The notes under the pieces were generated by a model. The model had not been told where the DNA came from and made no database searches. It saw only the letters and a program-made list of their open reading frames with translations. Below are positions 42,578-56,500 of a DNA stretch of 64,000 bases, piece after piece. Position 1 is the first letter of the stretch, and every line of letters starts with the position of its first letter. Both the position numbers and the translations under genes were made by a program. The DNA is from Symbiodinium natans (Eukaryota > Sar > Dinophyceae > Suessiales > Symbiodiniaceae). The DNA lies in NCBI GenBank assembly GCA_905221605.1, contig CAJNDS010002208.1, positions 285,688-349,687 on the forward strand, in the 5' to 3' direction.

Positions 42578-44464
42578 CCCTACCACCCTGAAAGAGAGAG
42601 GCAAGCAGTTCCGAGCAGCAGCTAGCAGGGAAACCGACCCTCCAACTAGCGCGCGGTGTGTGTATGTTTCTTAATTCGTGCGTTGTCTGCTTCTGCAATT
42701 CTGGGCGTTGATTGCATTCGGGTCCAGCCCTGGGGGCAGGCTAAGCACAGCAGATTCATTCCGGCAGCAGCTAGGCCCCATACAAGATAGTGAAGAGAAA
42801 AAGAGAGACTCCGCCGCGATGAAGTCGAGGATGCCACGGCCAGTCCAGCGCAAAGGCGCCGCAGACGAGGTAACTCGTCACTGAACCGCGATGTTCGCAG
42901 TGGTCCCGGCCGCGCTGGATTCCGTCAGCCGACGCCTCGAGCCCATCGTGGAAGAAGAGGGCATGGCGGCGGACAGGGACGCGTGCTGGGCGTGGGCGGC
43001 CTGCCGCTCTTAAACCACCGGCCCCCGCGTTTGGGCGCAAAGCCTGCTGTTCTGCAAAGGCTGCGCCTTGATCTCCTCCACCTCGTACCAGGCCATCGCG
43101 GGTTTAGGGGGTTGAGGTGTAGGGCGGGCGTGCCGTTCCCTAAACCGGGCGGGTTCGGGACTAGGGTACCAGGCGAGGGGCCTGTCTGTCTGTTTGTTGT
43201 GCACGTTATCCTTCTTATCTCCCCTGTGAGTGGGCACAGTCCTTCGCTAGATAACAACCACAATTTAAGAGGCCCAATTGGAAAGTAAGGACTGCTCAAC
43301 GGGAGGGTGGGCCAGGGTGTGTAGGGGTCGGGCGTGATCCCATGATGTGACGCTTGCAAAAAGGAGCCAGAGCCTAGAGACCTTGCCCATAGGGGCCTAC
43401 ACCTCAAAATCTGGCAAGTCAGGGTGCCCATCTGTGTGGTATGGATTCAGTGAGTTGCACTCAAGACCACAAACCCAAGCAGTCATAACATGAATATGGA
43501 TGGGGCGGGCGTCAGCGGCTGCGGCAGCCAGGGCAGCATCGGGTCTCCATCCATATCCATATTAGGACAACCTGATTTTGAGTTCTTGAACAGCAACTCC
43601 GATTCTTGCTTGTCGCAGCCTGTGGTTCCCTATAAGGACGCTAGCTGCTGTAATTCATGAGCTTCCTGACTTGCCAGAGTCTTTTTCTGGCTCCTTGCGC
43701 AAGCTTTACAAACTTCACGAGCTCAGAGTCCCATGGAGCCCCCATTGCCTCGTAGAATATTGAAGTACGGCGAGGAAATAGGGGTCCGCGGGCTCTGCGA
43801 TGTCAAACCCCCAACCCCTAAATGCGCAAGCCGCCGGCCTATACCTCGAACGCCCCTGACAAACCCTGAACGCAGACCCGAAAAGTCTGGGTGTCTGACA
43901 GTGGAGCTGAAGACCGACGACGCACGAGCGGCAAGACCTGGATTCAAAGCGACATGAAGAGCTGACTTTCGAATCAAGAGCACGTCTCCCCCCATTTCCA
44001 ATCAGGCCCTGAACTTGAAAGTGGCCAAGACCTGAGACCATGCCTGCCGAACCTGCAAGGATTCGGCTTGAGGGGTTCAGGGTTGAGACATTGCAGGCGC
44101 TAGACTGATAACCCTTTCTTGAGGCTCTTTCTGAAGGCACGACCCTTTATAGATAGGCCTATCACCCTCTGCGGGCGCCCAAAGCCTATCACCATTCTGC
44201 AGGTGCAATCCCACAAAAACCCTAGGCCTAGGCCTAGACCCACTATTTTTCGACCCAATAAGACCATCGCCTTTCTCAGGCGCACCCCTACTGACCCCAC
44301 CTACCACAAGCGGCTCTATAAGGGATAATTTAAAATTTAGGGCTTCTGGTTCAGCGAATGCCTTATACCAGGCTTAGTCTGGGTGAGTTGCGCCTGCACC
44401 GGCAGCTGCAGATGATGCTGAGGCCGGGCCCCAATCGACGACAGCAATGGCCTGAATCGCCGCG
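42578..44464. other. No confident gene; diverged interior between shared flanks
   Basis: Several 60-170 codon frames on both strands lack motifs and overlap one another. A small inverted repeat pairs AATATGGATGG near 43493 with CCATCCATATC near 43547. By position this should hold the interior of a duplicated gene, but I cannot align it with 35815-38160. Confidence 0.4.
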
Positions 44465-44770
44465 CGATCTGAAAGCTAGCATACGCAAGCTGCCTACTGT
44501 CTGCAAGCTACTAGAAAGTCTGTAGTTTGCATGTGCTGCCCATGTCCGGGCTGCGCGCAGCCGCGCTGGAGGAGGAAGAGCCCGACCAGAAGTCCGAGCC
44601 TCGGGGGGTCAGTATGGCACGTGCGTCGTGCCATCACTAGACAGCCAATCGAACCAGGACAGCCAGGAAGAAGGATTACTCCAAGACTTAAAAAAATTGA
44701 ACTGAACTGTACGCAACATTTGATCTGTTCATCCGGACTCTCAGCTGACGGAGTCGAAGCTTCAGCCCGC
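44465..44770. repeat. Shared 5'-flank repeat, copy 2
   Basis: Matches 38160-38450 (see CGCAAGCTGCCTACTGTCTG and TCATCCGGACT), with about 55 extra bases. It lies just downstream of the gene that ends at 44851. Confidence 0.88.
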
Positions 44771-44850
44771 GGCCCCAGTGACCAAACCTCACGACCTGGG
44801 CTGGGCAGAGGTGACGCAAACTGTTCTTCAGGAAGGCAGCCGCTGTTCCA

Positions 44851-46256
44851 TCATCGCAGATTCATGAGCTGCAGCGTGCCACTCTTTTCAGGGCCGCAGC
44901 GAAACGTGAGGCCAAAACCCTGGTGCAGCGAGAGCTCGCATGTAGCGGTGGCAGGGCCCATGCCGAATTTAAGTTTAAGTCTACCTGAGTCCACCTCATC
45001 ACATGTGACTGTGCCTCTCCATATCCTGGTCCTAAAAAACTTGAAGTCCATCGCTGGGCCTTGCCACGAACATCTCAGCTCACTTGCTGATGCTGGTGCT
45101 GTCCTGACCATTGCCTTCCTGGTCCTTGACGTGGGTGTCGATCGCAGGGACCTCTGTCGCAGGGACCTGGGCAGCAGGGACCTGGGCAGCAGGGGCCATG
45201 GCTGCAGGGATCTCGGGCTTGGCAGGGACCTCGGTCACAGGGGCCATGGCTGCAGGGATCTCGGGCTTGGCAGGGACCTCTGTCGCAGGGGCCTTGGCTG
45301 CAGGGCCCTCGGCCACAGGGCTTGCAAGGATCTGGCCAACCGGCTTTGGTTTCTGCTTGCCCTTAGCGTTCTGGGCCTTGCCCTTGGCGTCCTGGGTCTT
45401 GCTCTTTGCATCCTGGCCCTTGCTCTTGGCGTGACCCTTGCCCTTGACATCCTGGCCCTTGGTCTTGGCCTCCTGGCCCTTGCCCTTTGCCACACCCTTC
45501 TCTTTGGCTTTCTCATTGTTCTTGCCCTTGCCCTGATCCTTTGCCTTTACACTTTGATGCGGGAACGGGACCAAAGGCGGCCGTGAAGGGGCAGACTGCG
45601 TCCACGAAGAAGCGGCATGACCAAGACCAGAGAGACCAGCAGCCCGACCAAGACCAGAAAAACCAGAGTCGGACATGGCCTGCTGGACCAAGGCCTCGTC
45701 ATCGTCCTGCTCCTTGATCTTGTCGTACACCTCGTCGTACTTCTTGGCGAAGACGTTCCGCGAGACCTCCGGGTCCCAGCCCATGGCATCCGACACACCT
45801 TTGCTCCAGCCCTTCGCCCAGTCCTTGCCAGAACCAGCGGTCCTGCCCTTGGCCACACCCGCCCTCACGCCCTGCTCATAGCCCTCGCGGAGACCGACCG
45901 CGTAGCCCTTGTCCTTGCTTGGGTCGCTGCAGTAAAAAACTCAAAAACAAAACGCTGACAAGAGTATATGGACGGGGATTGAGTGCAACGAAGCAAATGA
46001 AAAGCATCCAGGCTGCATAGCCCTGCTGGAACTGAACGGCTCCCTGCTCCACGGCCGCTGTCATCAGGGCGTGGCTCTGGTGGGCCTCGCGCGCGACCTC
46101 TTGTCCTTGGTCTCCGTAGCCTTTCCTGCAAAATGCAAAACAGCGAATGCAAGGGGCCCGCAAGTATAATGCGTCCGAGATGCGATCTGCCCGCTGGGCC
46201 TCATTTCTCTCGGCGATCTTGCGCTCGCGACGTCCCTCACGGTCTCCGCCCGGCAT
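44851..46256 (-). CDS. Hydrophilic Lys/Gly/Gln repeat protein with a compact C-terminal domain
   Basis: It starts at the ATG at 46256 (MPGGDREGRRERKIAERNEA), a charged helical N-terminus. Exon 2 (about 46130-46010) carries QSHALMTAAVEQGAVQFQQG. Exon 3 (about 45925-45085) starts DPSKDKGYAVGLREGYEQG, continues NVFAKKYDEVYDKIKEQDDD and then a KGQDAKGK-type repeat and two copies of EVPAKPEIPAAMAP. The last exon (about 45055-44851) is ordered: MDFKFFRTRIWRGTVTCDE, FGLTFRCGPEKSGTLQLM, stop TGA. That 60-residue end may be a beta-rich domain. No family is recognised. The repeats are mirrored at DNA level by duplications at about 45180-45300. Confidence 0.62.
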
Positions 46257-46619
46257 GGCCAAGGCTGAAGTGACTCAATGACCTCTGGTCCAAGACGCAG
46301 ACCCTCATGGCCTGATGGAGCCCAAAATCCACAGCCAGGTGTCCAAGTTCCAGGTGTCCATCAGAGACCGCAAGAAAGCCAAAGTAAGAATCTGAACTGA
46401 GCGTTGAGGTCGCAGCCCCAGACGGAAGACGTAGCTGAAGGCAGCGTGCGAGAAGTGAGTGGCCTAACATTCTGACTCTCCGGTGAATGCGTGTGAATTG
46501 TGTCCGAAGACTGGCACACTGACCTGCGCAAAGCCCGAGCGCCCGTCCAGCAGTCCGGGCGCTGAACGCACGCCTGGCCACGGGGTCAATGCAGCAGACA
46601 GGCAGCGCAAACGGAGTGC
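46257..46619. other. Intergenic spacer upstream of the 46256 gene, no gene seen
   Basis: Unique sequence before the CA microsatellite, without a supported frame. It is the likely 5' flank of the minus-strand gene that starts at 46256. Confidence 0.45.
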
Positions 46620-48527
<1,908 letters not shown>

Positions 48528-50431
48528 TCAGAATGGGACCCAGATCCGCTTATAGTCATCCCACCAGTACTTCTGTCCGTGGTAGTGGCTGAGCATGTAG
48601 CCGTCCTGAAAGTAGGCATGTCCGTCCTGGTTCCAGTCGTCATCCCAGTCCTGCTCCGGCTCAGCGTCCTGGTAATCTTTGTAGTAGTCATAATAACCAC
48701 CAGCATTACCATCGGCCGCGTCTTTGTCAGGCTCCGGACCATTGTCACGGTCGCCCTCATGGACCTCCTCCTGCACGGCGGGCTGGTCCGCTTCGCGAGC
48801 CTGTTGCACAAGGCCTTCTCTGCGCAGACGGGCTGCCTCTTTCATGCTCTCCAAGTCCTCCGTCCTGCCGGCCATGACCTGGCTCTGTGTGGGACGTCCT
48901 TTGCTCAGGCCGGGGGGAGGGTCCTCCTCGAAGCTGTTCCAAATGTTCTGCTTGTCAGTGGCCACGTCCTTTTCTTCGGCGACTTGGGCGGGTGTGGCCT
49001 GGGCTTCGTCTTGGCCGGCCTTGACCTGGGCTGTGTCCTGACCCTGCCCTTGCTCTTCAGAGGCCGCAGCCTTGGCCTCGGCCTCGGCCTTGGCCTGGGC
49101 CTCCTGCACAATTGGCGTGGCGGCCTTGGCCGTGGGGACAGCTTCCTTTTTGGCCGCCTCTTCTTGCTTGGCCCTGCTTCTGGCCTGAGCAGCTGCGGCC
49201 GCCTGCTTTTGTTCCTGGACCAGCTTCATCTGGGCGGCACGTTCCGCGGCCTGACGCTCCTTCTCCTCCTTCTCCGCTTCCGCCACCCTGTGGTTCCACG
49301 GATCATACTCTGGCTTGTCCCCCTCCGATAGGCCCAGGAGGTCGGTGTTGGGCTGGGCGTTGGGCTGGGCGTCGGGCTGTGTAGTCGTGGTGGGGGCTTG
49401 CTCAGAGGCCGAGGGTCCCTGATACCGGAAAGGGTCTGGAGTCCCGTCCTGGCCTTTGTCCTGGGCCGGTGCCGGGTCTTTGTCCTGGGACGGTCCCTGG
49501 GCTCCCCTGCCTTTGCCCTGGCCTTTTGCTCCATCACCACCGACCCTGCCCTTCCCAGTCCCAAAGCTGGTGGGATAGGTCGGCTTGCCCTTCGGTCCGC
49601 CCGCGGAGTCCCAGATCTGGATCAAGGTGTCACCTCAGAACACCCAAGTTCAACAGCCTAACAAACAGAAGCCTTCCGTGGAAGCCTTCTTCTGGTCAGA
49701 ACAGCAAGTGTTTAAACCTAGGTGCAGTAGAAGTCCATCCTCTCGCTGACATAGCCCGAGATGGCCTTGCTGACGTCATGACCGGCAGACCTGAATTGTT
49801 CATGCGTCCATGCGTCGTGACCCACAGTCCTGAATTTGTTCATGAGTCCGTGCCCTGACCCTGCCACAACAATGACAGTGACATTCAACCTTGTCCAAAA
49901 ACCTGGACTAGTGCAGCCAAAGCTCCTGGCAGGGAGCAACCGACAAACTATCCCATGCGCATCGGCGTATCCGAGAGGATGCGAAAGCAAACTCAGGAGT
50001 CCCTTAATTGCCGGCTTGCAATTCAATGCTCAATGCGACACAGCCAGGCAAGACAAGACCAAGTCTGGCTGCTGCCCAAGTCACCACCCATGCCTCCAGA
50101 TCAGCATCCACCCTGATAAGCGCCATATATAGGTCTGGCGCTACAGCCCGCATCCGGAACGATACCTCGGAAATCAAGGCAAACGATTGACTGTTCACGG
50201 ACCCGGAATGCATGTTCGGATGCCAAGAAGCACTCTGTGAATAATATAACATAAGATTAATAAGTTAAGCCAAAGCACGCACCGGACGCAGTCCATCCAT
50301 ATGTCCTCGGACGGAGGCCCAGTCCGTCTTTGCGTCCAGCTTTCCCTTGGCCTGAATAAGTCCCCTTGCGACGTTGGCAAAGGCGGAGGGGGCATGGGTG
50401 GGAAAGCCCCTGGCATTGGCGGAGAGGCCAT
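48528..50431 (-). CDS. Low-complexity Gln/Ala/Gly-rich protein with an aromatic-acidic tail
   Basis: It starts at the ATG at 50431 with MASPPMPGAFPPMPPPPLPT, a proline-rich head ending at a GT donor near 50283. Exon 2 (about 50195-50010) encodes FRMRAVAPDLYMALIRVDAD, exon 3 (about 49860-49720) HDVSKAISGYVSERMDFYC, and exon 4 (about 49620-48528) a long Gln/Ala/Lys/Glu-rich stretch (QKQAAAAAQARSRAKQEEAA, likely coiled coil) ending in a Tyr/Asp/Trp-rich tail (YYDYYKDYQDAEPEQDWDDD) and IWVPF-stop. The disordered, Gln-rich and aromatic tail is typical of proteins that join RNA-protein assemblies; that role is inference. Confidence 0.62.
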
Positions 50432-50929
50432 GGTCCCAGACACAAAAAGTCCGAATGCAGGCAGCCAGCTAATGCAACGAACACGGGCACTGCGAAGTGA
50501 AAGCCCTAAGACCCTAAGACCAAGGTCTAAGCCGTGACCAAGGTCTAAGCCCTGGTCCTGAGACACTATCCTGCTGTGACTGTGACCATGTGCTGCGAGC
50601 AATGTCTGTTGTGTGCTACGTCTGTTGCGTGCTGCTTCCGTCACGGGCCGACTGAGACTACATGGCAGCAGCATTCACTTCAACCGCTTGCTTCGTGAAC
50701 CATGACAATGATCAGCACAGTGACAACTGAGCAAGGCAAGAGCTCGAGGAAAACGGCAAGAGGCAACTGACGAGCCTTCCACCAAACGTAGTCATCGAGT
50801 CATCGAGACCAGACCTGGCGCAACAAGTTCGGTCAGTCTACAGGTGGACGTCGAAGCAACCACAGTGGGAAAGATGCGCATAAGAAGCTAAGACCCGCAA
50901 CCAACATGTCAGGAAGGACCCTGCTGACC

Positions 50930-51471
50930 TTAGCCTTCCACCATAAAGGAGGACGCGCTCGACTGCAAGGACCAGGAAGACCTGTGGCAGGCTACCAAAC
51001 CGGCCGTCCAGCCACGAATGGGAAGTGCTCGACTCGAGGTGAGCAAAACCGGCCTTCCACTGCCGCTTTTCCTGCGTCGAGGCCTCGGCGTTGAAACAAC
51101 TGTATTAGTATTAAGAAATGATGGACAGCCAGACATAAGCCTTGCACCAGTAAGCCCAGCAAATCGGGATGAGGAAGACCTGGCAGTCCAACGTACAGGT
51201 CGGGCACTTCTGGGCAATGGATAGACAAGTGCCTAAGTGCTTCTTGCCCAGCATGTCCGTCAGAGTCCTGGCAGCAGGCAGGCTTCCTAAGTTTAAATGG
51301 TCCCCGGCAACGATCGTGTCGAGTCCTGACGACGCGGAAGCCCTCGAGGTTGGACCTGGCAGGTTCAAATAGGGACAAAGGCTCACATCCCATAATTATT
51401 AGCTTTGAGGCTGCCTCCTGGACCAGGGCAGCAAACCATTCGGCGGCCTCGGCAACCAATTTTTGCCTCAT
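50930..51471 (-). CDS. Possible multi-exon gene fragment, hypothetical
   Basis: A minus-strand ATG at 51471 opens MRQKLVAEAAEWFAALVQEA; in another register GLDTIVAGDHLNLGSLPAAR and TLTDMLGKKHLGTCLSIAQK (about 51330-51190) read like a coding exon with a CPTC string. The downstream continuation is unclear. It may be an extra 5' part of the gene at 48528-50431 or a separate small gene. Confidence 0.3.
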
Positions 51472-51552
51472 ACTCCTGGAGTATGAGGCCAGGGCATTTC
51501 GGAAATGCACACCCTGAGCAGACTGAAGATACTTGGTTCAACTGATTTGGGT

Positions 51553-51660
51553 GTGTCCTGACCCTCGCCCTTGAGTTTTGAACTCAACAGCCTGTCAAAC
51601 AAAAGTCCTGACCCTGGCCCTTGAGGTTTGAACTCAACACAGCCCGTCAAACAAAATTCT
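51553..51660. repeat. Direct repeat of about 56 bp, two copies
   Basis: GTCCTGACCCT.GCCCTTGAG.TTTGAACTCAACA followed by a CCTGTCAAACAAAA-like end occurs twice in tandem (from about 51553 and 51609). Confidence 0.85.
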
Positions 51661-51752
51661 GGGTGTTTAGGCCGGGTGGTCAAGGGCCCTCCAGTCATGG
51701 AAGTAGGAAGTCCTCAATGCCAATACACCGCAACCCTGGACCCTCAGCCATT

Positions 51753-52543
51753 AAGGCTTTCAAGGGTCTTGCGCAGACCCTGAAAGCCTTTGACTGAAAG
51801 CCTACCTGATGTTACTTGATATGCCCTAGATCCGGAGGATACAACTAGGCCTCAGAAGACCGGACAAATCATGCTGTTTCGACGTCGAGATGTAGCGACC
51901 CAGGGGGATCCTGCCGGGAACACAGTCCCACCCCTGTAGGGGCCATACCGGGCAATAGCCACCACTGAGAAGCGCACCCAACGCCTACTTGGGCGATGAA
52001 ATGCCACCGTGGTCCACGTCGGCCTACCATATCCGACCAGATCCGTCAGGCAGGCAGGGTCTTACTCAGACCTCTGCCGGGTCTTACTCAGACCCGAGTC
52101 TTGCGCAGACCCATTTAGTTACCCCCTTACTCGGAAGCTCTTTCGACCTAGTCGTGGGGTAATGGGTTAAGAATAAGGGTGGGTTAAGGGGATTAGTCCT
52201 GTGCCTTAGTCCTTAGTGAGGGTTTCTAAGTCCTAAGTCCTACTACTAAGTCTAAGAGCTTCCAAGTGAAGGGGGGTGTCGGTCTTGCCCAGACCGACTG
52301 CAGAACGAACACAACCCTAGCCTAGCGCAGCTGAGAAAAACCCTGCCTGATGCCTGCCTATGGGGACAACCTCCTAAGTCCTAGACCTAGACCTCAGCTG
52401 CGCCCTAAACAATGCCCCTAACGGAAGGGGCTTAGACCTACCTACAACCCTAGTCTCGTCGGGAGGGGCCTTTCGGTCTTGCGCAGACCGAAAGACCCCA
52501 GGGCGGTCTTGCACAGACCGAATGCAAGGTCTTGCTCAGACCT
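51753..52543. repeat. Cluster of eight hairpins with a GGTCT/AGACC core
   Basis: Hairpins with core GGTCT-TGCGC-AGACC or variants (loop TGCGC, TACTC, TGCCC, TGCAC, TGCTC) lie at 51753-51790, 52053-52078, 52079-52095, 52096-52112, 52278-52298, 52470-52494, 52504-52520 and 52527-52543. The bases outside the core differ between copies but usually pair within each copy: AAGGCTTTC/GAAAGCCTT, GTC/GAC, CTTTC/GAAAG. The copy at 52096 is weaker. No gene is seen here. Confidence 0.85.
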
Positions 52544-52589
52544 GTCACTCCCCACCCCCGTCCCGTCCCGTCCCAGGTCCTCCAGGGGG

Positions 52590-52800
52590 TTGCGGGGGCT
52601 TAGGGCTTAGGGTTTTAGGGTCTCAGTGGAGTTCGGGTTTTAAGGCTTTTAGGGTTCAGGGTTTAGGGTTTAGGCCTTAGGTTTTAGGGTGTAGGGCCTT
52701 AGGGCCTTAGGGTTTTAGGGCAATCTTAGGGTTTCTTAGGGCGAAGGGTTTGGGGTTTAGAGCCAGGGCCTAGGGTTTAGGGTTCAGGCCCTAGAGTCTC
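52590..52800. repeat. Degenerate TTTAGGG-like array
   Basis: Runs of TTAGGGTTT, CTTAGGG and TTTAGGC strings, G-rich on the plus strand, much more decayed than the arrays at the left edge. Confidence 0.85.
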
Positions 52801-53406
52801 AACCCTAAACCGGGGTTCTGTGGACTTAAATGAAGCTCACTGTAAACTAACTATAAACCCTTCCTGGACCCCTTACTTTATATCCTGACCTAAACCCCAA
52901 AACCCTGGCCCAAGTCCCGGACGGACTCGTTCCACGTGGAAGTCGACGATGAAGGGCATGGAGCGAGGCTTGAGGCTTGAAAGGTGTTAGGGCTTTATGT
53001 TTGGGACCTGGCATAGACCTAGACCTGGGCACAGACCTGGTTTAGGGTTTCTTATGCTTGAGGCATGGAATAGACCTGCGGTGTGGCGGAGGTTCACAAA
53101 CCCCGAAAAAATAAAAAATGCCCCAGGGGCCCGCCCAGTACACTGTTGGATGAACTTGCCATGGCTTCAGTTTTGCAGTAGTACAGTTGCAGTAGAATTT
53201 GCCTGGGTTCTCGCACCACAAGCGGGCTGTGAAGCTTACATGCCCGTGTAGCATCACTTTCCAATGTCCGTTTGGCTGATTGGTAGCACCTACGCCCAAA
53301 AAACCCTTGCCCAACTCACAGAGTCCATGCTGACCTAACGCTCCTGCATGCTCATGCGCTCAATCTAACACGTTATCTGTGGGGATGCTGTGTGTGCGTG
53401 CGCACT
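52801..53406. other. Intergenic, no gene seen
   Basis: Unique sequence with a few GACCTGG-like short repeats near 53000-53050. Small frames on both strands have no recognisable motif. Confidence 0.5.
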
Positions 53407-53520
53407 TTACCTTGTTTCCAAGGCACTCGCAGCCAGCTTCCCCAGCTGGATGGCCGAATGGTCATCCTGGACATCGGTTAAGCGCTTTATGATGGGTTCT
53501 GGCTCATGGGCTGACTGTGT

Positions 53521-53567
<47 letters not shown>

Positions 53568-56500
53568 GAAGAGAGAGAAAAGAAAGAAAGAGAGAGAAAA
53601 AGAAAGAAAGAGAGAGCGAGAGCGAGAGGAGGGGGGGGCAGAGGGGAGGGATGTAGGCTTCCCGTTGGGCTTGATTCAGGGCTTCGGGATTCACAAAATT
53701 CTTCGATCTTACAAACGCTTCCGATGCAAATGCCTGCATGAGGGCGTCCACAGCCAGCAGCAAAGCAGTGCAGCAAACCTGCCATGAAGCTGAACCCCCG
53801 AGCTACTCTGAGATCGGCCCTCCAACGCAAGGGACGGCATCTTCCTAAGCCTTTTGGTGGCACCCTCCTGAAAGACACTACAGTGTCGCTTCAACGCGGC
53901 AGTTGACGCCAGGCGCAACCCTTGCTAGCCCCAGGCAAGTTCGCTATCAAACCAAACGAGGATTAAAGATATGCTCAAAAAAAGATCACACCAAAGAGCT
54001 TGTGGGAAGTGTCGCCAATACGAAGACTCCTTTCCGCGCCTGCATCGGGCTGCAGCGACGCAGCTCCTCGCTTGTCAGCACGCTGGCGAGACGCTCTAAC
54101 ACCTGGCTTTTGAGGCTCTCTCGGGAACTCATCTCGCACGCCCGATAAAAAAGTGCGCATGAAGTGAACCGAAGTGCGAGTTTCAACAAGCAAGGCGTGC
54201 TCTTCCAAGCCTGATCCAGATGATACAAACCTCATGCCTGATCACACCCTACAATGGCGTTTTCTTGCGAACCCGTGACGGCAATTGGCCTATTCTTGTC
54301 TTTTGGTCGAGTCTATATGGCCTGTAGAAATGATGGATCTTATGTCAGCACTGCCAGGGGGGTGCTTGAGGTCGCTGATACTGCGGGAACTCTCGCGAAG
54401 CCTTCCAATCCTGAAGGCCGAGCACGTGTGATGCATAGTGAAAGAGGGGCCCTCCTCTGCATGTTGGAGGGGGGGGGCGGGGGTGGTCACACTCTTCAAC
54501 GTTTCCGGGCTGCATTTTTTGGAGTGGTGGTCGAGAATTTTCATGCTCGTGGAACATGTATTGCAGAGACCCGAATCGCCCAACATCTGGGGGATTCAAG
54601 TCCCGACTCCTCATTTGGTTGGCATATGTTAGCAGGATGGAGGTGCCTACTCGAAGGATGCAAAAATTTTGGACACTTGAACGGAAGTCTTAGCTGGACG
54701 TAGACCTGCCCAGAGAAAATCCCGCAGCCCTCCCTGACCTGCCGCTGTAGGAGTTGGTTGTCCAGCAGGCCACACGGCAGCGACTTGCCCTCCCACCTCA
54801 TCGGAACGCATCGGAACACAAAGCCCTGTATAACACATGAAGCGCCGGAAACTGAACATCATCCCAACGTCGAGAGCAAGAACACCGAAGAAGACAGCCC
54901 ACACCGATGCGATGCCCATAGATGATGTTTTAAACTAGATGGACGGATGCACGCAGGGGCACCGGAACACGGGCAATGATGGTGAAGAAATGTCTTGCTA
55001 TTTCTGCAGCAGAGCCACCGGATGACGTCAGCAAGCCGCTTGGCCTCCTCCATCCCCGACGGTTGCAGTACAGCCTGTCCACACATTCAAATGTTTTGCC
55101 GCCAGTGCAGTGTTTTTACTCTGGCTAGCAACCACATCATGCCGCTGCTGTTGCTGCTACGGCGGCTCTGCCGAGCATCGCACTGTGCGTAGCTCAGAAA
55201 CTCTAACCCCATTCGTCACCACAAAGTAGCATGAATGAACAAGCCCTCGACATCGTACGAATAAGCAGTGCCCCCTTTGGCTTCTCCCGGCTTAGACGTG
55301 GCAAGCTGCTTCGCTGCTTCAGAGGCCCCCAGAGCCTGAAGAGCTGCCTCGTCGATTCGGTGGAGGACGTAGGCTTCCCGGTAAGTGGAGCAAAGCTTGC
55401 AGCGATCCGCATCTGGAGGATTGCCAGCTTGCCATGAGAGCCCTGGAGATCTTTTTTCCCAAGGAGTACCAGGGCTACCCAAGACCAAGAGGGGGCTCAA
55501 GGACAGGCACCAGTCTCCAGGATGGCTCTGGATTCTTGAGGAAAACTTGCGATTCTGTCAGATCACACCGAAATACAGGCTCCCAAGGTTGTTACAGTTA
55601 CATACTTGTCAGTGCTGAGATGCGCAAACGCACAGGGTCAAATTCATCCAGCAGCTCGTTGGAGAGGACCACGGAGTAGAGTGGGGACCCTTGCGCATCA
55701 GCACTCAGAAGTTCTCTCCTGTAGCACGGAAGCAAAATCTCGATATTTGGCGCAGGTACATTGTCAACAAAAACAGAAACAGAAACATAAATATGAATAT
55801 CGCTCTCCCTAGCTCTCCCTATCTGCATTTTTCATCTGCATATGTATATATAGATAATACCCACATGCACGGGCTGGGTTCAAGGTCATGTGTGTTGCCC
55901 TGGCGCATGGATTCAAGACAACAAAGCAACCCCAGGCAAAGCCGAGCATCATCTTTGAAGCTCCTCGCGCATCGCTGCTGTCCACACGCAGCTTCTCACT
56001 TTCCACAAACTTTGCGCAGGTTCGCTTCTGCCTCGACCAGGGAGCATGCAGCTTACGCGGCAAGCAACAAGCTGAAGTCCGAATTTGATGTAACGCTGAG
56101 CTGGAGCAAGGCACGGTAGAAGCCCTGAATCCGGAATCTTAAGAATCCATGTGGGGAGTTGAGGCTAAATGGTCCGACTGGCGAGTGATCGGGGCGGCAT
56201 GCAGCCCACGAAAACATACTCACATAATCAGGCACGGCAATAGGGCCGCAGCAGGATTCTCTCTCTGCTGTTAATCGCTAAATCCACAAGTGGATAGGTT
56301 GATCGGTCCAGGGGCGTCTGCTGCAGCGCTTGGGAGCGCTCACCGATGACCTGGAGCTGGCAGCGCTGAATGCTAGTCCGTGCCAGACCCCGCGCTGAAC
56401 ATCCCCTTTACCCTGCCAAATGAGCCGAAAGCTTTTGTTACACACAAGCTGTTCTTGGTCATGTTGTGTAGCGAAGTAGCCTTGCAAGAGCACCCGGTAG

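Noticed and set aside
44531-45586. Plus-strand 351-codon Leu/Gly-rich frame
   Set aside because: It is antisense to the KGQ-repeat exon and the ordered last exon of the 44851-46256 gene; its Leu/Ala/Gly repeats are the complement of that repeat.
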